Shown here: piece after piece, positions 42,839-56,900 of the stretch
Layout: each line of letters begins with the position of its first letter
Numbering within the stretch: the first letter of the stretch is position 1
NCBI RefSeq assembly: GCF_003576645.1
Contig: NC_044922.1
Location: forward strand, 24,708,274 to 24,772,273
Direction of reading: 5' to 3'
Length of the DNA stretch: 64,000 nucleotides
Source: Ipomoea triloba
Taxonomy: Eukaryota; Streptophyta; Magnoliopsida; Solanales; Convolvulaceae
The notes under the pieces: model-generated
What the model saw: the letters and a program-made list of their open reading frames with translations, nothing else
The model's database searches: none
Told to the model about the DNA's origin: nothing
Program-made: the position numbers and the translations under genes

Positions 42839-44100
42839 TCTCATTTTGCATGTTTTGTTACTATTTATTAGTCAAATAAAATTTTATTTCTTAACATATT
42901 TTATTCAACTAGTATTACATTTTTTTTTCATAAATAATTGTTCAACCCTAAATATTACTCCGTACATCTTTATTTAAAAGTATTACTCCATACATATTTC
43001 TTCAAAAATATTACACTTCCTTTTATATATAATAAAAAAAATTTATTTCAAATTAGTATTACATTTCATTTTGACCGGACTCATCTCACGGATTAAAATA
43101 AATGAAGCAGTCGTACAAGAAACTTACCACAGAAAAATTATTAGTGATGGTTTTGTGACCAAAAGACGACGCCGACGAGCCAACACTACCGAAAAAGATC
43201 AAATGCTAATCGGAAAATACCACTCAAAATGCCTCTCGTAAAACTCTCGTGTTTATTAAAAAATGTTCTCCCCTCTCTTAATGATAGAAAATGTATTTTA
43301 TAGTAGTCTTGCTCGACCATTACATCAAGACTTGCTATAAATGCATTAAATAAGCTAATTATAGGCAATAAATACACCTATTACTTCCTTAATCGTGTCA
43401 TATCCGTTGCTTTGACTGCTTGCCTCACGAATGGCTATTGTGCCTTCATCAAGAGCACATCTCCTTTCTACCCGACCAACTTTGAGGGTCACTCGGTATA
43501 ACGTCCTCTTATTCAATCGATTCGTGGGGCCACTTGGCATAATTTCAACACACTACTGAGTTCGACCGCCTGTTTCACACGATCTCTTATCATCAGTTGG
43601 GAACTCACTTGGCTGAACGATCCGAGTGATCGGACCTCTCACTCAGCCAGTCGGCACAAACGGCTTATGTGCGCAGACCGTTGGGTTAAGCCTACCAATT
43701 GGCACGAAGAATTCCTGTGACCCTCTGTCTGGAGTCTGGACTCAAATCACTCATTCGGAAGAACCTATGCTCAACATACCGTCGAATTATGCCCACCAGT
43801 CGATAAAGTTTGGACGTCGCTCCTTACCGACTGATGGATTAACCCTGTCGACCATACCAATCCCGTTACTTCTGACCGCCTACCTCAATAGCTCACTCAG
43901 TCTCAATTTATATCCCATCAATTAGTTTCTTAAAATAGACTATTTATTTTTTGTTAGAAACTTGATTATTGATTAGATTCTTTTAATTTAGTGTGTAGTG
44001 TATCAATTTATAAATAGTTGTATATATATATATATATGTAAAGTGTAATCTAGTAGAGTAGAACTTAGTATGAAAACCGGGCTGATTGTTTTCCGGTTTT
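42839..44100. other. Intergenic; unclassified GC-moderate block at 43390-43920
   Basis: 43390-43920 is less AT-rich than its surroundings and repeats ACTCACTCGG- and CGACCG-like words; the ORF 43626-43925 is not a protein I recognise. A (TA)n stretch at 44023-44038 lies upstream of BSL1. The likely BSL1 5' UTR begins somewhere after about 44050. Confidence 0.35.
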
Positions 44101-44514
44101 GTCAATAGTTGACTCACTTTCGTCCATACTCGATCGTATCCCCCTGCCCTGCCTGCCTGCCGTGTTTCGCTCTCGCATCTCAAGCAATCAGAAAAAAAAG
44201 GGGAATTTAAATTAACGATTTTTGAAAAAAAAAAAAGAAAAAGAAAAAGAAAAACCCCAAAATCGGTCTTTCTGCATTCGCTTTCCAAAACCCCCTCCCC
44301 ACTACTCATCCATCGACTTGAAAAAGTAAGAATCACAGTTCTGTTTCGCTCTTTCTCTCTCTCTCTCTCAGATCGTTGAAAGTTGAAAACTCCACCGGAT
44401 TCCGGCGGTTTCTCTTGCCGGCGTTGGTGATGTGGTAATTCAAGTGTGTTCCTCTTTGATCTGCATACCAATCAATCCTCTGGTTGTTTGATTGGTAGAG
44501 TAGAGCTGGATGGG

Positions 44515-47500
44515 ATGGCTTCCAAGCCGTGGCTTTATCCAGCTCCAACTTATCGTAGCTTAGAGACATTTTGGGACACCGATGAAGACGCTCCCGGTCC
44601 CCGCTGCGGCCACACCCTCACCGCCGTCGCCGCCACCAAAACGCACGGCCCCCGCCTCATCCTCTTTGGCGGCGCCACCGCTATTGAAGGCGGCAATGGT
44701 GGCCCCGGCATCCGTAATTCTCTCTTCCTCCACCTTTTTGACTCGCTCTCCCAAATTTGACTGCACACTTGCTGACTTTGAATATCTATTTGGTTTTAGG
44801 TCTTGCCGGCGTAACCAATGCTATTCATTCTTATGATGTTCTCACCAGAAAATGGACCAGGTATTTCTTTGTTTCTTTGTTTGTTTGTTTGTTTGTTTTT
44901 TTTTTTTTTAAATAATTTTTTTACTATTGGTTCAAAAACTTCAACGTTTTGGTAAACTCATATGATTCTTGAATTTGCATTCTGGTTTGGCAATCATGAA
45001 GACTACAACCAGCTGGAGAGCCACCTTCGCCGAGGGCCGCACATGCAGCTGCAGCTGTTGGAACTATGGTTGTATTTCAGGTGATCAGAAGCTGAAATTC
45101 TCATTGTTTAAAAAAAAAAAAATTAATTATTAGATTTTGAAAGTTTATTTGATGTATTGTGCAATTGATGCTAGGGCGGCATAGGACCTGCTGGCCATTC
45201 AACTGACGACCTATATGTTCTTGACTTGACCAATGACAAATTGAAATGGCACCGGTGAGCTTCTAGAAATATACTAATTGCTCCCCCCTCCATGTTGATT
45301 CTTTAACTTTGACTTGGTTACTTGTTGTGATTTAGAGTTGTAGTTCAAGGCCAGGGTCCTGGCCCAAGATACGGCCATGTTATGGACTTGGTTGCGCAAA
45401 GATATCTTGTTACCTTTAGTGGCAATGATGGTGAGCGCAATACTCCTCAATAAACTCTTCAGTGGTCATTCCATCTTTATTATCAAATTATGTTATCAGC
45501 ATGCTTTGAAATAAAATTATTACCAGGGTACCACTTAGAGTGATACTTATTGTTTGCTAAATTGAGTACTTTCTTGATGATTATTGGAAACCTGTAATGT
45601 TTTTCTTTGTAATATTGTTTATAATATATAGTGGCATGAATTTGTGATTTTGTGGATTTTTCTTTTGCTGTGTTTGGAGAGAGAGAGAGAGAGAGAGGGG
45701 CGTTGGGGGTATTAAGTATTCCACCAAAGCAATGTGTTTCCAGATTATTTCATAATATCTGAAGAACATATTTCATTTGCATTCTTGATCCTGAGGACAT
45801 CAGTTGTATGTTTTCGATGATGATAGGAGTTTGGATGACATTTTGAATTGAATCATATTTATTAAAAAGTATAAAATACTTATTTTATCATTTGTCATTC
45901 TTAATCCTTATCAGTAACATGAGTAATTTCTATGCAATTTTACTTCTAGGTTTTATGTCTCAAATCTTTGTTTTTATACTGTTCAGGGAAGAGAGTTCTG
46001 TCGGATGCCTGGGCTTTGGATACTGCTCAGAAACCATATGTCTGGCAAAGGCTGAATCCAGAAGGTGATAGACCCTCTGGTAGAATGTGAGTTTACATTA
46101 TCTACTCTCAATTCAAATCCAAATCAGAATGGAAGTTAGTGGTTTTTTTTTTAATGGATATATGGTAAAACTAAATTATTTGAATGTGCATTTTACACCT
46201 TTTGGTTCTATAACTGATTTCCAAGATAAATGTAGAATATTGTGATATCATGTTGGATGCTTGCTGTCTTCAACTGAGTCAGGTTCTATAATCATCCTTA
46301 AACCAGGCTATTTTCTCAATTGTGCTAATTGCAGAATGTTGTTTAGTTCCAGAATTTGTTCTCCAGACATGTAGATTCCAAGTTGCTGATACATGCTTGT
46401 TTCAGTAAAAACATATTGCTGCTGAAAATGCACCTATATTCATTCAGCCCATTTGTTTATCCAGCATATGCTTATCTTTCTTTTAGATAATTGATTACAG
46501 CTGATATATACAAACTTGTTGCTGCTGAAAGTGTACCTATAGTCATTCAGTCCATTTGTTTATCCAGCATATGTTTATCTTTGTTTTATATGGAGTATAA
46601 TTGATTATAGCTGATATTTGACTTTTCCATCCTATGAATTGTTGACACATTTACTTTCCACCATTTTTTTTTGAATTCGTCATCTTTCAGGTGCTATATT
46701 TTAAATTGTAAATGTTCAAACATAAGTTTATGCTGCTTTTGTAGGTATGCAACTGCAAGTGCGCGCTCAGATGGGATGTTTTTGCTCTGTGGTGGGAGAG
46801 ATGCTTCAGGCACGGTATGTCTAAATGTCCTTATGCCTTGTGGTATAGAATATGATTGTAATTATGTCTAAATGTCCTTATGCCTTATGGTATAGAATAT
46901 GATTGTAATTGTGTATTTATGTTTTCTATTTTGCTTGCTTTTGGTTTCCCAAGTTTCTTGATAGTTGATGCATTAAGGTCTTTGTCTGTTGTGAACACCT
47001 CTATTTACATGGTATTTCAAAGTGGTTGTATATTTAATTTATTATCCAATGGGGTAATTAGGAAACTGTGAGAATATATAATTAATGACATTTTTTGGAA
47101 CAATGTGGATCTACATATCTAATTCCATTGGCTACGAATTGCTATCAAGCCAACCTCTATATCCTATACAAGTCACTGATTTCCTACCCCGGTCCAAAAA
47201 CAACATAGCTTTTAGCATGTTGTTGTTTTATTTATTTATTTATTTTGTTGGCATGGTGAGGACTTGGATGTTATAATTTCCTTTGCTCCTACAGCCCCTG
47301 GCAGATGCTTATGGACTACTCATGCATAGAAATGGCCAATGGGAATGGACTCTTGCTCCGGGGGTTGCAGCTTCAGCAAGGTACCAACATGCTTCGGTAA
47401 GTGATAAGCACTCAGTCATTCACAATCCATTTCTTTTCCAAAAATTCTTTTGTGCCACCATTAATTTCTCCTTTATGTTTGCTTTAGTAGTCTTTAATAT

Positions 47501-50500
47501 TTTTTGGGCTGGAATGTAGCCCTGCATAGGAATGATGTTCCTTTTCCATAATCTTATACTGGTTGTCAGGTCTTTGTTGGTGCACGATTACATGTTACAG
47601 GAGGTGTACTTAGGGGTGGTCGTGCTGTGGAAGGTGAAGCAGCTATAGCAGGTAAATTTCAGGACACTTTGTATAGTTTGTTTATGTGATTTTTCATTGA
47701 AATTCATTTAAATAGAATGTCCTCCTCTCAAGTCTTAAAGTATTGTCTCCTGTTAAATAGTATTGGATACAGCTGCTGGAGTTTGGTTAGATAGGAATGG
47801 GCTGGTAACTTCTTCACGTAATAACAAAGGGCAAACAGAGCATGATCCTTCATTAGAGCTTATACGACGCTGTCGCCATGCAGTTGCATCTGTTGGTGTT
47901 CGGATATACTCTTTTGGTGGTCTTAGAGGAGGTAATAAATGCGAATAATAATTGCAGAATATGGAATGCCCCAATTCTTTTTTGTCATATGTTAAAAGAA
48001 TACATTGCATAGACTGTGTTCGCTCAAAACAGATTACTCAATGGCTTCAATTTGATGCGAAGTGCAGATTTTCTTACTGCTGGAAGATTTTTTGATTTAT
48101 CTGACTCAAATTGTAAAATAACCATCATCTGCAAATAGATCTCTTTTTGGTTTAATTTGCTGCTAGCAGTAGCAATTGATAAGATGCTTCGGTTTATGCT
48201 TTGTTATCAGCTATCCATGATCAACAGCATTTATAGTCAGCTTCTCATATTTCCCGTGCAGATATTCTATTAGATGATTTACTGGTTGCAGAAAATTCTC
48301 CATTGCAATCTGACTTAAACTCCCCAGTTTTATCATCTGAGCGAACCCCAATAATGGGGACTGCTAGATCAGTCAATTCTGATGCAACTCCAGACGGAAA
48401 TGTCATCTCATCTGGTGGTTTAAGGTAGTCTAAATAGTGCTTTGATAGTTGTTTGGTGGAATTTGTAGTGATGAATTCTTTTTAACTCTTCAAAGTGTTT
48501 CACTTGCAGCATGGACAGGAATTCTATGGAGAAACTGGCTGAGGCTTCTGCTGCTGAAGCTGAGGCTGCTAATGCTGTCTGGCAAGCAGCACAGGCTGCA
48601 TCTAACAATCCTGAAGAAACATCTGTATCTGATGATAATTCCCAAGCTGCAGAAACCACTTCAGACGGTAGTGATGGTGAAGTGGATGTCCGCCTTCACC
48701 CCAGAGCTGTATGTATCTTGCTAAACTGCATAGAGTTAATTCTTTTCTGCAAATAATAAAATTTTAGCTCTTGTACTGGCATAGGTTGTAGTTGCAAAAG
48801 AAGCTGTTGGTAACCTAGGAGGAATGGTAAGGCAATTGTCCTTGGATCAATTTGAAAATGAGAGCCGGCGAATGGTTCCATCTCAAAACGATCTGTCAAA
48901 TCCAACCAAAAAATTTACTAGGCAGAAATCTCCCCAGGGGTTGCATAAGAAGGCAAGGACTTGTATCTTTTCTGTTTTCTAGGCTAATGAGTGAGCAATG
49001 ATTGTTTTCTTAAGATAATTTGTTTTCCTTTTTCTTTTCTTTTCTTTTTTTAATTTTTAATCGCAGATCATATCAACTCTGCTTAGGCCTCGGAATTGGA
49101 AAGCTCCTGTCAACAGAAAGTTCTTTCTGGATTCTTATGAAGTGGGTGAACTTTGTTATGCTGCTGAGCAGATCTTCATGCATGAGCCCACTGTTCTACA
49201 ACTGAAAGCTCCAGTCAAAGTGTTTGGTGATCTCCATGGACAGTTTGGTGATCTAATGCGACTGTTTGATGAATATGGATTTCCTTCCACTGCCGGAGAC
49301 ATAACGTAATACTATTATTAAAGTTCAGAGGAATACATTCATAATCTGCACTTAACCAACTTTAATGGTTTTGTAGTTTTAACATACTCACCTGTGTAGG
49401 GAATGAAGTCTGATTCTCCAAAGTTAGTTAACCAAGCTCTTAATCAAAGACAAAACTTGAATTATTCTGATTGATTGGTGATGAGTATCAGGTGTCTTCA
49501 AAATAGCTTTCATGTATGTAGGTATATAGTAGAGAAACCCTGCATGAAGAACTACTAATTGAGTGTATAAGATTTATTGCAGTATTGAATGGTAGGTAAA
49601 ATGTTGGTTCACTATGAATAATGGCTAAGTTTTTGAAGGATTGATATCAGGGACCAAAAGTCATAGCAGAATGTGGAAGCTTTTTTAATTTCTCCAATTC
49701 TGTGTTGGAAACATTGGTTATTTTACCCTTGCCATGTATTTTAATTCTTCTTGTAAAGAAATAAGATGAACCAACTAGAATTATGGGTTTTCTTTTAAGT
49801 TAGTCCTCCATCTGACACTCTACTCAATATCTATACGCAAAATTTGTTCCTGATTGTAAAATTGCTGTGGTAAGGATCATTTCCACTAAAAATACCTCTA
49901 ATAGTGCCTGCATAAGAAGGGGCTTTCTTGTAGGAACCCAAGCTCCGTAAGATGAAATGTTTTTCATTACACTTTTTGAATGTCATGAAATGTTCCCAAT
50001 CATATTTTCTTTAGTCTGTATTCCCTCCCTTGTAGTTTGATGGATATTGTCTTTGTTTTTCAGTTATATTGACTATTTATTTCTCGGCGATTACGTTGAT
50101 CGAGGACAGCACAGCTTGGAGACCATCACTTTGCTTCTAGCTCTAAAAGTAAGCTTTAGACAGTCCAAAAGTCCTCGTGTATGAGGCAATCATGAACTTC
50201 AGATATAAAATGCTCATTTAACATAAAATGCTCTTGAACTTCAGATTGAATATCCTGAGAATGTTCATTTAATACGAGGCAATCATGAGGCTGCAGACAT
50301 CAATGCACTTTTTGGTTTTCGAATTGAATGCATTGAAAGAATGGTATGTGTAAATGTTCATACTTATTATTTGCTCCATATTTATTTATTTCTTATATTC
50401 TAAAGACAAACATGAAACATGTGGTTAGGGAGAGAATGATGGAATCTGGGCTTGGACGCGTTTCAATCAACTGTTTAACTATCTTCCACTTGCTGCACTT

Positions 50501-52052
50501 ATTGAAAAGAAAATCATCTGTATGCATGGTGGTATAGGGAGGTCAATAAATTCAGTTGAACAAATTGAAAAAATAGAAAGACCAATAACAATGGATGCTG
50601 GCTCCATAGTGCTTATGGATTTACTATGGTAAGGTTTGGTTCATACATTTCAATCGAGGTTTTCATCTCCAAAGCTTTTACATATGCATCTTATTACAGG
50701 TCTGATCCCACGGAAAATGATAGTGTGGAAGGATTGAGACCAAATGCAAGAGGGCCCGGTCTTGTGACCTTTGGGGTATGAGTTGATTTTCTGTTATCTC
50801 TTATTTTTCTCAGTCCTAACAGATATAAACAAGGCAGTTGCAACTAAGCTAGCAAACAGTTTGTGAAAACCATTAAATTTGAATTCCTTTGAATTTCTCA
50901 TTTTAGGGTTTTCGTTGTGTAAGAGTGGATTACATTGAATAGTATGATATGATAATAGTGAGAGAGAGAGAGAGAGAAGTTGGTGGAAGAAACTTCCTTT
51001 TGATTTTATTCAATTTCCAACTTACCAAGACAATCTAGTACTCTCCCTATATATAAGAGTTAAAAGCTTAAGACATAAGGAAACAATATTCTAAAATATG
51101 CTTAAAGTAAAAAGGCAACTAACCTGGAGGGTGTGGTTGAGTGGAAGGGACTCATTCACCTTTAACCAAACGTCAAGGTTTCGATCTTTGGCTTTGGGTA
51201 TGGAGCAGCCAGGCAGCTGTCCCACCCAATAGAGGTGCCGTGCCTACAATCCAGCGAAGGGATTAGTCACTGTGTCCGACCCGACGGTGGAAACCCTGGG
51301 CTACACCCCAAAAAAAAAAAAGTAAAAAGGCAACTACAAATAAACTAGGAAATAAGATAACTAAATTGATTCCCAATCAATTTTAGCATATTGGCAGCAG
51401 AATCTGTATTGTATCATAGTAACTGTAGATTAGTTGGACATTGATCGACATCCGGTGCTTGTGAATAAGATTTTACTACAACTTGGATATTCCCATAACA
51501 TTTTTTATATATTTAAATTTTGCATCTTTCAGCCTGATCGTGTTACAGATTTCTGTAAGAGGAATAAATTGCAATTAATAATAAGAGCACATGAGTGTGT
51601 TATGGATGGATTTGAACGTTTTGCCCAGGGGCAGTTGATCACACTATTTTCTGCTACTAACTATTGTGGTATGTTCTTAGAATCCTACACCTCTTTTCTT
51701 TTTTTTTTGGCAACAGAATATGTAGTCTAAACATGCAAATGAATGCATTCAGGAACTGCCAATAATGCTGGTGCAATACTGGTAGTTGGGAGAGGACTTG
51801 TTATAGTTCCTAAATTGATTCATCCATTGCCACCGCCTCTTCTATCCCCAGATACATCTCCAGAACGGGTCACTGAAGACACATGGATGCAGGTAAGCCT
51901 GTGTAGCTTTCTGCAATTTTTGCAAACTGCTTTAGCTGTAAATTAATGTTGGATCCTCATTTCTTCAGGAACTAAACATTCAAAGACCACCTACCCCTAC
52001 TCGTGGTCGCCCTCAGCCTGACCTAGACCGGAACTCACTTGCTTATATATGA
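44515..52052 (+). CDS. BSL1: BSL1, Kelch-repeat PP2A-type serine/threonine phosphatase
   Basis: Twenty-one exons join in frame to 875 residues: 44515-44713, 44800-44860, 45002-45080, 45175-45254, 45336-45430, 45987-46086, 46745-46814, 47295-47396, 47570-47651, 47761-47931, 48262-48424, 48510-48708, 48785-48952, 49067-49305, 50064-50148, 50245-50343, 50429-50628, 50700-50775, 51533-51668, 51753-51892, 51969-52052. The start [15 protein letters not shown] is the BSU1-family N-terminus. Residues 1-~370 hold Kelch repeats ([32 protein letters not shown]). From ~530 comes the phosphatase with GDLHGQ (577-582), GDYVDRG (611-617), RGNHE (642-646), HGGIGRS and [10 protein letters not shown]. All metal-binding motifs are intact. 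The C-terminus ends LAYI. The family positively regulates brassinosteroid signalling by dephosphorylating GSK3-like kinases. One intron (48953-49066) is GC-AG. Confidence 0.96.
46416..46625 (+). repeat. ~103-bp tandem duplication in BSL1 intron 6
   Basis: TTGCTGCTGAAARTG...CCATTTGTTTATCCAGCATATG occurs at 46416 and 46519 with several substitutions. Confidence 0.8.
46816..46909 (+). repeat. 47-bp tandem duplication at the BSL1 exon 7 donor
   Basis: TATGTCTAAATGTCCTTATG recurs at 46816 and 46863; the first copy starts with the second base of the GT donor. Confidence 0.85.
51122..51319 (+). mobile_element. tRNA-derived SINE in BSL1 intron 18
   Basis: Flanked by AAGTAAAAAGGCAACTA at 51105-51121 and 51320-51336, a perfect 17-bp target duplication. 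The body has an A-box-like GTGTGGTTGAGTGG, a B-box-like GGTTTCGATC, a GC-rich middle (GTGTCCGACCCGACGGTGG) and a poly-A tail of about 11. Sense orientation to the gene. Confidence 0.85.
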
Positions 52053-53260
52053 GCAGGCATTTCATTGAATATAAGTTCTCCAATATTCTCCCATTCAGGA
52101 ATTGACAAACTCCTTTCTGAATGGCGCATCCTTACAGTTTCAAGGGAAGTAGTGAAATTGACCATATAATGCCATACAAGTAAAAGAACTATTTTATGTT
52201 TCTCAAATACAGTTGAGCGGCCATGCATGGGTTCTGCGTTGTGAACATAGATAGTGAGATGCAGAAGATGGCAGCTAAGGTTGTGTCGTGCCGATATTCT
52301 GAAGCGTATGACTGGTTGAGTTGTGTATTTCTATTGTAAAAAGCAATAGGTTTTACTTGTGGAACTGATTGATTTGTATTGCGAAGTATATGTTGTTTTA
52401 ATATTAATATATATGCACAGATGAATAGCCAATGCCATTGATTCAGAGTCTTAGTTTTGGAAAATGTAATGTAATCTTATATTGAGTTGCTTCCCTAGCT
52501 AACGCGATTGATTCAATTTTCAACAATCTGTTATTGCTTTTTTACAAAGTGCTTCTTGGTTTGACTACTATTTTATATAATCTTTGCTGTTCTGTTACAA
52601 AGTGATTCTTGGTTTGACTACTATTTTATATAATCTCACTTATACAGCGCCCAAAGTTATGGGTTAAAACAGTAAAATAAAGTTGATTGAGTTTATGGGT
52701 TAAAAGCAGGCAAAAGTACATGTATGCTTAGTGTCACGCTATGGATTTTCTTTGCACCTTTGGATCTCGTCCCCAACCTTGTGCTCGACCCGTTGTTATG
52801 GTCACGTTTTTTTTTTTTTTTTGCCACTTCCACTCACAAAAGATGCTAATGCTAATTAAATGGTGGAATGACTAAGTATGTGAATAAGACAATTTCACAA
52901 GAAAACTTAAGAAATGTTAAGAACTCTTAACTTTGCTCTAGTTCCTCACCTCAACTTGATGGAGATTGATTTGATTTTACGGGTAGAATTTTATCTCTAG
53001 AATTCTCCATACAATTTTATGAATTTTATAATATTTTAAAAGATTCTATGAATCTCTACATCTCTATAGCTATGTACATAATTTTAGAAAATTCTACAAA
53101 CTTGAAAAAACAATGTACGACTACAAAAAATATTTAGGACAATGTAGCTAACTTTCCAAATGTATAACAAGGTAGCTGGGGGACAGTATTAGTGTGCATT
53201 TATTTAAACATTATACAAAATATTATTTTAAAGAAAACTTACACTTTCAATTCTTAAGGG
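52053..53260. other. Convergent intergenic region between BSL1 and SCC3
   Basis: The first ~400 bp are probably BSL1 3' UTR. A direct repeat of about 42 bp (TTACAAAGTGMTTCTTGGTT) occurs at 52541 and 52595. Then AT-rich sequence, no gene. Confidence 0.4.
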
Positions 53261-53261
53261 T

Positions 53262-53432
53262 TTGATGCCAAGGACCTTGTGGTCCAGTGGCATCAAACCT
53301 TTCCCTTTATACGGGAAGTGGTGGGTTCGAGTCTCAGTAGAGACAATACTGACTTTTGTGCTTCAATAGGTTGAGAAAGTAATTATGAACAGATACTACA
53401 TTGTAATAGAGTTAATAGTATTAAAAAAAAGA
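53262..53432 (+). mobile_element. tRNA-derived SINE
   Basis: A-box-like CTTGTGGTCCAGTGGCATC, B-box GGTGGGTTCGAGTCTC, body ending TTGTAATAGAGTTAATAG and a short A tail (53423-53430). Same family as 17852 (minus) and 4018 (minus). Confidence 0.7.
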
Positions 53433-53936
53433 AGTTATAAGACGTGTAAGTTTAATTTGTAATTATTTTAAAGATAGTATTTGCAACTCATAATAATTAA
53501 AGATTAATGATATATAAAAATACCACATAGGAAAAAAGGGAAGAAAAAAGAAAATAACAAAGGTAAGGTAATTCCTTACTTTGATAGAAGCGTAGAAAAG
53601 GGAAAAAAAGTCATTATTTTGTTCTTTCATGCTGATTTCCAAGTCACTAAGATATCTAAACACACAGTAAAACACAAAAACCTGCAATACGTAGGGTTAG
53701 AAACAAGCTCTACATAATTACAGTAGTTACAAAATGCATCCAAATCCCATCTTTGATAAGCAGACACAACATACATAATTACAAGGCACAGATAGTTCTT
53801 TCATCCATCGACCAAAGCAAAAACCGATTGCATCTATTAAAGACAGCTATATATATATCCTGCAAAGTGTATAGTGCACATTCATCTCTATCCTCCACGG
53901 AAGCAGTCTAGTCTAGTCTAGTGCTGACCAGAATGC

Positions 53937-56900
53937 CTAACCTGTTGTACTGGTGTGGCCTTTCTTCTCCCTGGACACACTCAAAGACTTCAGCTTAGAT
54001 GCGGATCTGAAGGAATGTATTAGAGGAGCTTCCTCTTCCTCTTCCTCTTCTGCATCTTGCTCAGATCCACTGATTGAATCCTCTTCTTCACTGGAATTAG
54101 GCTCGTCAAACAGTTTCTTCCCCTGTATGTTCTGGTTCTTTCGAGGACGACCACGGCGTCTCACAGACACGCCGCCTTCTTTTTCATCTATAATCAAAAC
54201 CAAAATAGCACTCACATGTATGACCCATCTAAATCATTGGACAACTAACACAGTTTGAGAAAATATATACGAAATGAAGAACTAGAAGAAATTCATTATG
54301 CTCTTTTTGTAGCCAAGATTATAAGTCAAGATGGTGAGATAGGACATAGATCAAGCATCAATCAAGATAGTTACATTTTGTTTCAATTTGAAACTGAATT
54401 TATGACATAGGTTTCTATTAGATCTTATTGTCATTTCCAACCAATTTATTGCCAAATAGATAAAGGGCAATTTTGATGTTTGATAAATATATTCATTTTT
54501 CTTTCCATTTCTTTTCAACTTCCTATTGGTTCTATTTTTTACTCCCCTCACCTATTTTCCTACAAATTTATTAAATATGAACTTTATTAATTCTGTAAGT
54601 TATTAAATTTCATAAACATTAATTTGTAGGAGAATAGTTGAGGACAGAAAAATAAAATAGAACAAGAATACAATTTCTATTTCTCAATAAATTAGTTGGA
54701 GATGCATTGGGAACCAAGGCCATACATTTAGGACCAAGTTAAAATTATTAGTACATTTAAGACAAAATTGGAACTTAGCTTTCATTAAATGTAGATAATA
54801 AAGTCATCTCAGTCTGCCATTCCATTCTGCACTTCCTATCAATCATAATTGCTTTACTTAATGAGGCATTCTGTTGACTAAGAAATTCCTATAATATGTA
54901 CACAAATCAGTCTTTTTATGTTAAGAATGAAGTAGAATCGCCTCTTGAAGTGCAAGCATTAGAAAATTTTTCACAATGTCAATAACTACTGGATGTGACA
55001 GGAGAGAAAACATCCAAACAATTGATTATTAAAGGCATGAGGAAGAGACTATAAATTGCCTAAACTCCTAAAGCATCACAACAAATATCTGTAAGCGTAA
55101 ATGTACCTTGGAAACCTTCATTTTTCACGTACTTCTCTCGAATGGTCTCCACAAATGTTAAATAGGGGCGCCATCCACTGGGATCTTCATCTGTATTCAC
55201 ATTTGTGGTTCTTCTTTCAACATCCTTCAAGCTGCCCATGAAAATATTTAGTTCATGTCTTTCGGTATTTGTACATGGGAGGTTAGGAAGTAGAAATCTT
55301 GATTCACCAATTAAGAGTTGGAAGCATGTATGATGCAAAATGCTTAAGAACAAGAAAAATCAACTCTATCTTATATAATATTTCTCTCTGGTAGTTAGAT
55401 CCCTTAAAGAAACCAACACCACCAACCTCCCATGCAAAAAATAAAATAAAATAAAATTTAAAATTTTTTTTTTTTTTTTTAAAAATCCACATGCCCCAAC
55501 TTCCCTATTCAAATTAACAAAAGAAAAAGAAAAAGAAAATGTGGAACCCAACAAAATCGGATTCTGCTAAGCTTCCTTACCCAAAAAAAGAGAGAGAAAT
55601 TAGGGCAAAAATAATAATAATCTAGCTTAATTGCTCAACCTATCAACAATTAACAGCATGCACTTCCTATGCAAATTAAGTTTACAGGACACATTCAAAA
55701 GAACCCTTACATGTCAAGAATGTCAGTCAATGGAAGCTTGGATATAAAATGTAGCACTGCAGCATCCAAGAAAGACAAGTGTTTTGGAACATCTGAGAAG
55801 GCATACTCAATGCCTCCTTTGACAATATTCAAAACATCCAATCTATACTTGTTCCGCGCAGCACCTGCAAACATTCCAGAAAGCCGAGCAGCAAGATCTT
55901 TACATTCTTGAAATGTAGTGCTTGATGCTACTTCATCACTGGATGAAACAGCTACCAAATGCCGCTTGTAGGCCTGATAAAGAAAGGAATGAGATGAGGA
56001 CAGCCAGTAATGAAATTTAAATGATTGTGCTTCTCTAGCCTGAAGCAACAAACCTTTTTCAGCGCCTCAAGTAATATACTTGAAATTTTGTCATCTTTCT
56101 TCCTTAATACTGTGATGAGATGCTTGATGACCTCGGAAACACTTGAACCATGACTTACAAAATGAGATATTATCTCTGCACCAAGATATTCCTATATCCC
56201 CAATGAAACATATTTGCAGGTGATTAAAGAAAAATAACACAGTAAAGTTTCAATTCAGATAATACAGGACTAGAATCAAAGAGTACTCCTCCTTGGCAAC
56301 CAATCCTTAATATAACACAGCAATTTTAATTCTGCCCAGCTTCAGTACTTAACATATTCAGTTGACCAAGAGTCTAAGCTATAAAATATTATTTTAACTT
56401 ACCTTAGGAACTGCATCAACAGCAACCAACTTGCTAGCAGCGATGATGACTGCATCTCTATTTGTTTCTTCAACATACTCTCTATTGGTGTCGTCATCTT
56501 CAGTCTCGTCTGGTATTTTAAAAGATAAATTTAGGTTTCAAAATCAGACCTCTACATGAAGGCACATAAAGTAAATTTATTTTTCACATTTGACTACAAC
56601 TCGGTCTTTAGACTTAGCAACAATAACTTCCAACCCTTGCATAATACTTGAAGTTTAAAAATGACATTCATCCAGAAGTTGCTTTTGCCTCAATTGCTCC
56701 AATTCTAAAATGTGGTCAAACCAGAGGATGAGCGTATACTATCTATTGCACAATACTAGCAATGTTGGAGCTAGACCGACCTGACATATGTAGTTGCTTT
56801 TCACAAACATGCCAAAATTTTTGGAGAATGGAATTATCTGGCAAATATCCCAGAGTTTCCAGCTCTGTTGAAGCAAAGTTAGCCTTCTTGAACAGACACC

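Noticed and set aside
44550..44768. Two antisense ORFs over BSL1 exon 1
   Set aside because: Shadows of the GC-rich coding exon; no independent family match.
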